From contig NZ_CM001165.1 of NCBI RefSeq assembly GCF_000213055.1, positions 6,565,445 through 6,629,444 of the forward strand: a stretch of DNA of 64,000 nucleotides, written 5' to 3'. Numbering within the stretch: the first letter of the stretch is position 1; each line of letters opens with the position of its first letter. This document shows positions 58,634 to 64,000 of the stretch, in pieces. The notes below the pieces were generated by a model. That model was not told the DNA's origin. It ran no database searches and was given only the letters and a program-made list of their open reading frames with translations. The position numbers and the translations under genes were made by a program. The stretch is from Streptomyces sp. Tu6071. GTDB lineage: Bacteria; Actinomycetota; Actinomycetes; Streptomycetales; Streptomycetaceae.

Positions 58634-59785
58634 GTGAGCGTCACCGCACCCCAGGGATTCACGGCGGCGGGCATCGCCGCCGGGATCAAGTCGTCGGGCC
58701 AGCCCGACCTCGCCCTCGTCGTCAACCAGGGGCCGCGCCTCGCCGCCGCCGGGGTCTTCACGTCCAACCGCGTCAAGGCCGCCCCCGTCCAGTGGTCCGA
58801 GCAGGTCCTCAAGGGCGGCCAGGTCTCCGCCGTCGTCCTCAACTCCGGCGGCGCCAACGCCTGTACGGGCCCGCGGGGCTTCCAGGACACCCACGCGACC
58901 GCTGAGCGCGCCGCCGAGGCCCTCGGCCACAACGCGGGCGAGATCGCCGTCGCCTCGACCGGCCTCATCGGCGAACTCCTCCCCATGGACAAGCTGCTCC
59001 CCGGCGTCGACACCGCCGTCGCCGCGCTCAGCGAGCACGGCGGCGAGAAGGCCGCCCTCGCCATCAAGACCACCGACACCGTCCACAAGACGGCCGTCGC
59101 CCAGCGGGACGGCTGGAGCGTCGGCGGCATGGCCAAGGGCGCGGGCATGCTCGCCCCCGGCCTCGCCACGATGCTCGTCGTCCTCACCACCGACGCCGAC
59201 CTCGACAGCGGCGCGCTCGACCGCGCCCTGCGCGCCGCGACCCGCGTCACCTTCGACCGCGTCGACTCCGACGGCTGCATGTCCACCAACGACACCGTCC
59301 TCCTCCTCGCCTCGGGCGCGAGCGGCACGACGCCCGCCGAGGACGAGTTCACCGCGGCCGTACGGGAGGTGTGCGCCGACCTCGCCCGCCAGCTCATCGG
59401 CGACGCCGAGGGCGCGAGCAAGGACATCCGTATCGAGGTCGTGAACGCGGCGAGCGAGGACGAGGCCGTCACGGTGGGCCGCGTCATCGCCCGCAACAAC
59501 CTCCTCAAGTGCGCCGTGCACGGCGAGGACCCCAACTGGGGCCGTGTCCTCTCCGCGATCGGCACCACCGACGCCGCCTTCGAGCCCGACCGCCTCAATG
59601 TCGCCATCAACGGCGTGTGGGTCTGCAAGAACGGCTCCGTCGGTGAGGACCGCACCCTCGTCGACATGCGGTACCGCGAGGTGGTCATCACCGCCGACCT
59701 CGCCGCCGGGGACGCCTCGGCCGAGATCTGGACCAACGACCTCACCGCCGACTACGTCCACGAGAACAGCGCGTACTCCTCATGA
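58634..59785 (+). CDS. argJ: Bifunctional ornithine acetyltransferase / N-acetylglutamate synthase
   Basis: A 383-residue ArgJ. It self-cleaves before Thr179 in '[18 protein letters not shown]' to give alpha and beta chains; Thr is then the nucleophile. Other signatures are '[15 protein letters not shown]', '[13 protein letters not shown]' and '[20 protein letters not shown]'. It recycles the acetyl group from N-acetylornithine to glutamate. Start GTG 58634 with AAGGAGA upstream. Its stop overlaps the argB ATG (ATGA). Confidence 0.97.
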   Translation: MSVTAPQGFTAAGIAAGIKSSGQPDLALVVNQGPRLAAAGVFTSNRVKAAPVQWSEQVLKGGQVSAVVLNSGGANACTGPRGFQDTHATAERAAEALGHNAGEIAVASTGLIGELLPMDKLLPGVDTAVAALSEHGGEKAALAIKTTDTVHKTAVAQRDGWSVGGMAKGAGMLAPGLATMLVVLTTDADLDSGALDRALRAATRVTFDRVDSDGCMSTNDTVLLLASGASGTTPAEDEFTAAVREVCADLARQLIGDAEGASKDIRIEVVNAASEDEAVTVGRVIARNNLLKCAVHGEDPNWGRVLSAIGTTDAAFEPDRLNVAINGVWVCKNGSVGEDRTLVDMRYREVVITADLAAGDASAEIWTNDLTADYVHENSAYSS

Positions 59786-60765
59786 GCGAGCCCAGCGACG
59801 AGAGCGAGACGAGTGTTGTGCCCCAGCCGGCCCCCGCTGCGACCCGCAAGCACACCGCCCTCCCCAAGGCCCAGACCTTGATCGAGGCCCTCCCCTGGAT
59901 CACCCGCCACCAGGGCAAGACCGTCGTCATCAAGTTCGGCGGCAACGCCATGGTCGACGAGGAGCTGAAGGCCGCCTTCGCGCAGGACGTCGTCTTCCTG
60001 CGGCACGCCGGGCTCCGCCCCGTCGTCGTGCACGGCGGCGGCCCGCAGATCAGCGCCCAGCTCGACAAGGAGGGCCTGGTCAGCGAGTTCCGCGCGGGCC
60101 TGCGCGTCACGACGCCCGAGGCGATGGACGTCGTACGGATGGTCCTCGCCGGGCAGGTCCAGCGCGAGCTGGTCGGCCTGCTCAACCGGCACGGCCCGCT
60201 CGCCGTCGGCCTCACGGGCGAGGACGCGCACACCATCACCGCGACCAAGCACTTCCCCCGCATCGAGGGCGAGTTCATCGACATCGGGCGCGTCGGCGAG
60301 ATCACCGCGATCGACACGGGCGCCATCGAGACGCTGCTCGACGACGGCCGTATCCCCGTCGTCTCCTCGATCGCCCGCAGCGCCGACGACGACCACGTCT
60401 ACAACGTCAACGCCGACACCGCCGCCGCCGCGCTCGCCGCCGCGCTCGGTGCCGAGACCCTCATGGTCCTCACCGACGTCGAGGGCCTCTACGAGGACTG
60501 GCCGCACAGCGACGAGGTCATCAGCCGCCTCACCGCGAGCGAGCTGGAGAAACTGCTGCCCGAGCTGGCGAGCGGCATGGTCCCGAAGATGGAGGGCTGC
60601 CTGCACGCCGTCCGCAACGGCGTCCGCACCGCCCGCGTCATCGACGGACGCGTCCAGCACTCCATCCTCCTGGAGATCTTCACCGACGAGGGCATCGGCA
60701 CGATGGTCGTGGACGACGACCCGCGGGCCGCCGCCGAGCCCGCCACGGAAAGGCAGAAACCGTGA
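59782..60765 (+). CDS. argB: Acetylglutamate kinase
   Basis: A 327-residue amino-acid kinase. '[13 protein letters not shown]' and '[20 protein letters not shown]' bind ATP and substrate, and '[17 protein letters not shown]' with '[17 protein letters not shown]' complete the family pattern. It phosphorylates N-acetylglutamate. The N-terminal ~40 residues extend beyond the core and may contain the arginine-feedback helix. Overlaps argJ and argD by four bases each. Confidence 0.97.
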   Translation: MSEPSDESETSVVPQPAPAATRKHTALPKAQTLIEALPWITRHQGKTVVIKFGGNAMVDEELKAAFAQDVVFLRHAGLRPVVVHGGGPQISAQLDKEGLVSEFRAGLRVTTPEAMDVVRMVLAGQVQRELVGLLNRHGPLAVGLTGEDAHTITATKHFPRIEGEFIDIGRVGEITAIDTGAIETLLDDGRIPVVSSIARSADDDHVYNVNADTAAAALAAALGAETLMVLTDVEGLYEDWPHSDEVISRLTASELEKLLPELASGMVPKMEGCLHAVRNGVRTARVIDGRVQHSILLEIFTDEGIGTMVVDDDPRAAAEPATERQKP

Positions 60766-61973
60766 CCGCCACCGAGCAGCCGCACCCCCTGACCGGGCGC
60801 TGGCAGCACACCCTGATGAACAACTACGGCACCCCCCGCCTCGAACTCGCGCGCGGCGAGGGCGCCACCGTGTACGACACCGGGGGCCGCGCCTACCTCG
60901 ACCTCGTCGGAGGCATCGCGGTCAACGCCCTCGGGCACGCGCACCCCGCCGTCGTCGAGGCCGTCTCCCGGCAGATCGCCTCGCTCGGCCACATCTCCAA
61001 CTTCTTCATGGCCGAGCCGACCGTCGCCCTCGCCGAACGCCTCGTGGGCCACGCGGGCCGCCCCGCCCGCGTCCTGTTCTGCAACTCCGGCGCCGAGGCC
61101 AACGAGGCCGCCTTCAAGATCGGCCGCCTCACGGGGCGCCGCCACATGGTCTCCACCACGGGCGGCTTCCACGGCCGCACCATGGGCGCCCTCTCGCTCA
61201 CCGGCCAGCCCGGCAAGCAGGACGGCTTCGGTCCGCTCCCCGGCGACGTCACCTTCGTCCCGTACGGAGACGCCGAGGCCCTGCGCGCGGCCGTCACCGA
61301 GGAGACCGCCCTCGTCATCGTCGAGCCCCTCCAGGGCGAGAACGGCGTCGTCGTCCCGCCCCCCGGCTACCTGCGGGCCGCGCGCGAGATCACCCGCGCC
61401 ACCGGCACCCTCCTCGTCCTCGACGAGGTGCAGACCGGCATCGGGCGGACGGGCCACTGGTACGCGTACCAGGCCGAGGAGGGCATCGACCCCGACGTCG
61501 TCACGCTCGCCAAGGCACTCGGCGGCGGCCTCCCGCTCGGCGCGGTCCTCGCCTTCGGCGAGGCGGGCGACCTCCTCACCCCCGGCCGCCACGGCTCGAC
61601 CTTCGCGGGCAACCCCGTCGCCTGCGCCGCCGGGCTCGCCGTCCTCGACACCATCGAGGACGAGCACCTCCTCGACCGCGCCAAGCGCACGGGGGAGCGG
61701 CTGCGCGAGGGAATCGAGCAACTCGGGCACCCCCTCGTCGGCCACGTCCGCGGCGCCGGGCTCCTGCTGGGTATCGTGCTCACCGAGCCGCGCGCCCCCC
61801 AGGTGCAGCAGGCCGCCCAGGACGCCGGACTCCTTGTCAACGCCCCGGCCCCCGACGTCGTACGGCTCATGCCGCCGCTGAACCTCGGCGAGGCCGAGGC
61901 GGACGCCTTCCTGGCCGCGCTCCCTGGGGTGCTGGACGCGGCGGCGGGAGAAGGGACGCACGCGGGCCGATGA
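60762..61973 (+). CDS. argD: Acetylornithine aminotransferase
   Basis: A 403-residue class III aminotransferase. '[20 protein letters not shown]', PLP-phosphate loop '[16 protein letters not shown]', '[15 protein letters not shown]' and PLP lysine in '[19 protein letters not shown]'. It converts N-acetylglutamate semialdehyde to N-acetylornithine. GTG 60762 overlaps the argB stop (GTGA). Confidence 0.97.
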   Translation: MTATEQPHPLTGRWQHTLMNNYGTPRLELARGEGATVYDTGGRAYLDLVGGIAVNALGHAHPAVVEAVSRQIASLGHISNFFMAEPTVALAERLVGHAGRPARVLFCNSGAEANEAAFKIGRLTGRRHMVSTTGGFHGRTMGALSLTGQPGKQDGFGPLPGDVTFVPYGDAEALRAAVTEETALVIVEPLQGENGVVVPPPGYLRAAREITRATGTLLVLDEVQTGIGRTGHWYAYQAEEGIDPDVVTLAKALGGGLPLGAVLAFGEAGDLLTPGRHGSTFAGNPVACAAGLAVLDTIEDEHLLDRAKRTGERLREGIEQLGHPLVGHVRGAGLLLGIVLTEPRAPQVQQAAQDAGLLVNAPAPDVVRLMPPLNLGEAEADAFLAALPGVLDAAAGEGTHAGR

Positions 61974-61989
61974 GAGTGGGACGACGACG

Positions 61990-62535
61990 ATGAGTCAGGC
62001 GAGTCAGGCGCAGGAGAACGAGCAGGGCGGGCCCGCGGTGCCGCAGACGCGCACCGCGCGGCACCGCAGGATCGTGGACATCCTCAACCGGCAACCGGTG
62101 CGCTCCCAGAGCATGCTGGCGAAACTGCTCGCCGACGACGGACTCACCGTCACCCAGGCCACCCTCTCCAGGGACCTGGACGAACTCAACGCGGTGAAGA
62201 TCCGCAACAACGACGGCGACCTCATCTACGCCGTGCCGAGCGAGGGCGGATTCCGCACCCCGCGCGCCCCGCTCGGCGAGTCCGCCAAGGAGGAGCGGAT
62301 GCGCAGGCTCTCCTCGGAACTCCTCATCTCCGCCGAGGCCAGCGCCAACCTCGTCGTCCTGCGCACGCCGCCGGGCGCGGCCCAGTTCCTCGCCTCCGCG
62401 ATCGACCAGGCCGAACTCCACGACATCCTCGGCACGATCGCGGGCGACGACACCCTGCTCCTGATCAGCCGCGACCCGGCGGGCGGCCAGCAGCTCGCGG
62501 ACCACCTGCTGCGGCTGGCGGCCCGCGTCGGCTGA
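61990..62535 (+). CDS. argR: Arginine repressor
   Basis: A 181-residue ArgR. Winged HTH '[20 protein letters not shown]' with '[20 protein letters not shown]'; C-terminal oligomerisation and arginine-binding domain '[20 protein letters not shown]' with '[14 protein letters not shown]'. With arginine it binds the ARG box upstream of argC, repressing its own operon. Start ATG 61990, 16 bases after argD. Confidence 0.97.
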   Translation: MSQASQAQENEQGGPAVPQTRTARHRRIVDILNRQPVRSQSMLAKLLADDGLTVTQATLSRDLDELNAVKIRNNDGDLIYAVPSEGGFRTPRAPLGESAKEERMRRLSSELLISAEASANLVVLRTPPGAAQFLASAIDQAELHDILGTIAGDDTLLLISRDPAGGQQLADHLLRLAARVG

Positions 62536-62568
62536 GCCGCCGGACCGCGCGGCCCGCGGCCACATGAT

Positions 62569-62634
62569 CATGAAACCCGCCCTCGCGGGCACACGACCCT
62601 CACAAAGAACGTGTGACGAGGGGCGGGTTTCATG
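62569..62634 (+). terminator. Large hairpin after argR, overlapping the start of the next gene
   Basis: Perfect 14-bp outer arms: CATGAAACCCGCCC (62569-62582) and GGGCGGGTTTCATG (62621-62634). With one bulged G the pairing extends by three bases, and an inner stem CACACG/CGTGTG (62590-62595 with 62610-62615) adds to it. The 3' arm contains most of the GAGGGG SD-like sequence and the ATG of the Mrr-like gene. Confidence 0.8.
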
Positions 62635-63354
62635 GCATACGGCAGGCAGCCGACGGGAGTACAGACGCGGGCGACCCTCCTGGCCCTCGGCCTCGCCACC
62701 GCCTTCGTCGGAGCGGTGGCCCTCCTCTTCCTCCGCCTCGCCCACTGGGCGGGGACACACCCCGTCCCCGCCACGCTCCTGACCGCCCTCTCCCTCCCCC
62801 TCCTCTACGCGCTCGTACGGGGCATGCCGCGCGGCCGCGAACTGCGCCGCGCGGCCCTGGCGGGAATGGCGGAGGCGGACGCGGAGTCGGTGGCGGCGGA
62901 GCCCACCGTGGTCCTGCCACCGAACGACCCGCGCGACGGCCTCACCGTCCCGCTCCCCGAGCCCTCGGTGGACCTCACCCCGGACGGCTTCGAGGAGGCG
63001 GTGGCGGACCTGTGCCGCCGCGACGGCTGCACGGACGTCGGGGTGGTGGGCGGCGCGGGCGACCTCGGCGCCGACGTCCTGGCCACGGCCCCCGACGGCC
63101 GCCGCGTCGTCATCCAGTGCAAGCGCTACGCCCCCACCCACAAGTCCGGCTCCCAGGACCTCCAGCGCTTCGGCGGCACCTGCTGGACGGTCCACGGCGC
63201 CCAGCTCGCCCTCATGGTCACCACGAGCACCTTCACCGACCCGGCCAGGGACTACGCCGACACCTGCGGCATCCGCCTGATCGACGGCCCGGCCCTGCAG
63301 GCCTGGACCACCGGGGAGACACCGGCACCGTGGGGACCGGCGCGGGTTTCGTAG
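62632..63354 (+). CDS. Membrane-anchored Mrr-like restriction-endonuclease-fold protein
   Basis: A 240-residue protein. Two transmembrane helices (~18-38 'LLALGLATAFVGAVALLFLR' and ~46-62) precede an Mrr-cat-like domain (~115-225): 'DGFEEAVADLCRRDGCTDV', 'GGAGDLGADVLATAPDGRRV', 'VIQCKRYAPTHKSGSQDLQR' and 'GAQLALMVTTSTFTDPARDY'. The D...QxK pattern marks a PD-(D/E)xK nuclease. Such membrane-Mrr proteins are widespread and may act in DNA quality control or defence; there is no methyltransferase nearby. The start ATG and its SD lie in the 3' arm of a strong hairpin. Confidence 0.88.
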   Translation: MAYGRQPTGVQTRATLLALGLATAFVGAVALLFLRLAHWAGTHPVPATLLTALSLPLLYALVRGMPRGRELRRAALAGMAEADAESVAAEPTVVLPPNDPRDGLTVPLPEPSVDLTPDGFEEAVADLCRRDGCTDVGVVGGAGDLGADVLATAPDGRRVVIQCKRYAPTHKSGSQDLQRFGGTCWTVHGAQLALMVTTSTFTDPARDYADTCGIRLIDGPALQAWTTGETPAPWGPARVS

Positions 63355-63415
63355 CGGGTCGGCGTCCCACCGGGGGAGAGGGCCGACGGGCGGCTCGTGG
63401 TGCGCCGAAAGGGGA

Positions 63416-64000
63416 TCAGGGAGTGGGTTCCGGTACGGGCGGGGCGACCGGCTCCGCGTCCTCGCGGTCCCGGCGGCGGGAGCGGTGGGCCATGACGGCG
63501 GCGACGAGCGCGCCCGAGATGTTGTGCCAGACCGAGAAGACGGCGGCGGGCAGGGCGGCGAGCGGGCTGAAGTGGGCTGTCGCCAGCGAGGCGGCGAGCC
63601 CGGAGTTCTGCATGCCGACCTCGAAGGCCATCGCGCGGCTCGCGGATGGGCCGAGGCGGGTCAGCTTGCCCGCCCCGTAACCGAGCGCGAGGCCCAGGCC
63701 GTTGTGGAGGACGACGGCGAGCAGGACGGTCGCCGCCGCGGACTTGATGCTGTCGGCGCTCGCCGCGACGACGGCCGCGACGATCGCCGCGATCGCGACC
63801 GAGGAGAGCCACGGCATGACGCCGAGGACGCGCGTCACGATCCGCCCCGCGACCAGCCGTACGAGCAGTCCGCCGAGCACGGGGAGCAGCACCGTCTTCA
63901 GGATGTCGCCCATCATGGCGCCCGCGTCCACGGGCAGGTACGTGCCGGCGAGGAGCAGCGTCAGCGGCGGCGTGATGAGCGGAGCGAGCACGGTCGAGAC
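63416..64000 (-). CDS. Bile acid:sodium symporter (BASS) family protein, C-terminal part
   Basis: The frame runs off the window's right edge, so only ~194 C-terminal residues are seen. Several hydrophobic helices are present ('PLITPPLTLLLAGTYLPVDA', 'ATVLLAVVLHNGLGLALGYG') and the BASS signature 'RAMAFEVGMQNSGLAASLAT'. The family takes up organic anions (bile acids, pantoate, keto acids) with sodium; the substrate is not assignable. The polar C-terminal tail is Arg/Glu/Pro-rich. Confidence 0.88.
   Translation of the reverse strand, partial: VSTVLAPLITPPLTLLLAGTYLPVDAGAMMGDILKTVLLPVLGGLLVRLVAGRIVTRVLGVMPWLSSVAIAAIVAAVVAASADSIKSAAATVLLAVVLHNGLGLALGYGAGKLTRLGPSASRAMAFEVGMQNSGLAASLATAHFSPLAALPAAVFSVWHNISGALVAAVMAHRSRRRDREDAEPVAPPVPEPTP

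Overview
The window is about 70+% GC, with G/C at most third codon positions, GTG starts common, and short ATGA/GTGA gene overlaps. Together with a conservon (cvnABCD plus P450), a poly-gamma-glutamate hydrolase and an orphan mycosin, this points to a Streptomyces chromosome. From memory, the gene order (helicase, conservon plus P450, betaine transporter, glnA4-type cluster, infC-rpmI-rplT, pheST, argCJBDR) follows the S. coelicolor core region around SCO1631 down to SCO1574. No rRNA, tRNA, CRISPR array, IS element or prophage was recognised. No window-scale sign of horizontal transfer stands out.

Layout. 1-6763: 3' end of a HelY-like helicase, then a five-gene conservon (rar/cvn9 type) ending in a P450 whose K-helix lacks the ExxR motif. 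6771-9781: RluA-type pseudouridine synthase, siderophore-interacting protein with an iron box, and a 5'-3' exonuclease. 9782-14680: glycine-betaine ABC transporter, an ATPase plus one polypeptide carrying the permease and three tandem substrate-binding domains. 15074-17864: XRE-cupin regulator, TehA/TDT transporter and divergent LysR regulator. 17963-24682: glutamine amidotransferase, GntR/FCD regulator, GlnA4-type glutamine synthetase, aldehyde dehydrogenase, SDR and a secreted HAD phosphatase. The first five look like an ethanolamine (or amine) gamma-glutamylation pathway, with matching operators at the two promoters. 24832-31861: DUF2510 membrane protein, PLP deaminase/aldolase, a mycosin and its partner, a Tat-exported poly-gamma-glutamate hydrolase, an SseB protein and a DUF1844 protein.

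31862-39930: translation block. A leader with an attenuator-like hairpin precedes infC (ATC start), rpmI and rplT, followed by a TrmH methyltransferase, an orphan histidine kinase and pheST. 40555-51474: HTH-TPR regulator, Nudix hydrolase, alcohol dehydrogenase with divergent TetR, PRC-barrel/DUF2382 stress protein, GNAT, 3-hydroxybutyryl-CoA dehydrogenase, GHL10 hydrolase, and an EamA exporter back-to-back with a MocR regulator. 51625-57180: small accessory genes, including a decayed AAA-type kinase, a tiny Ca-binding-repeat protein, a stand-alone AlaRS catalytic-domain protein and a SUKH protein. 57338-62535: arginine operon argCJBDR with an ARG box, and an unexplained iron box upstream. 62632-64000: membrane-anchored Mrr-like nuclease whose start lies inside a hairpin, and the C-terminal part of a BASS symporter.

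All functional calls come from reading motifs, gene order and DNA signals by eye. No database search was run, so homology and synteny statements are from memory.
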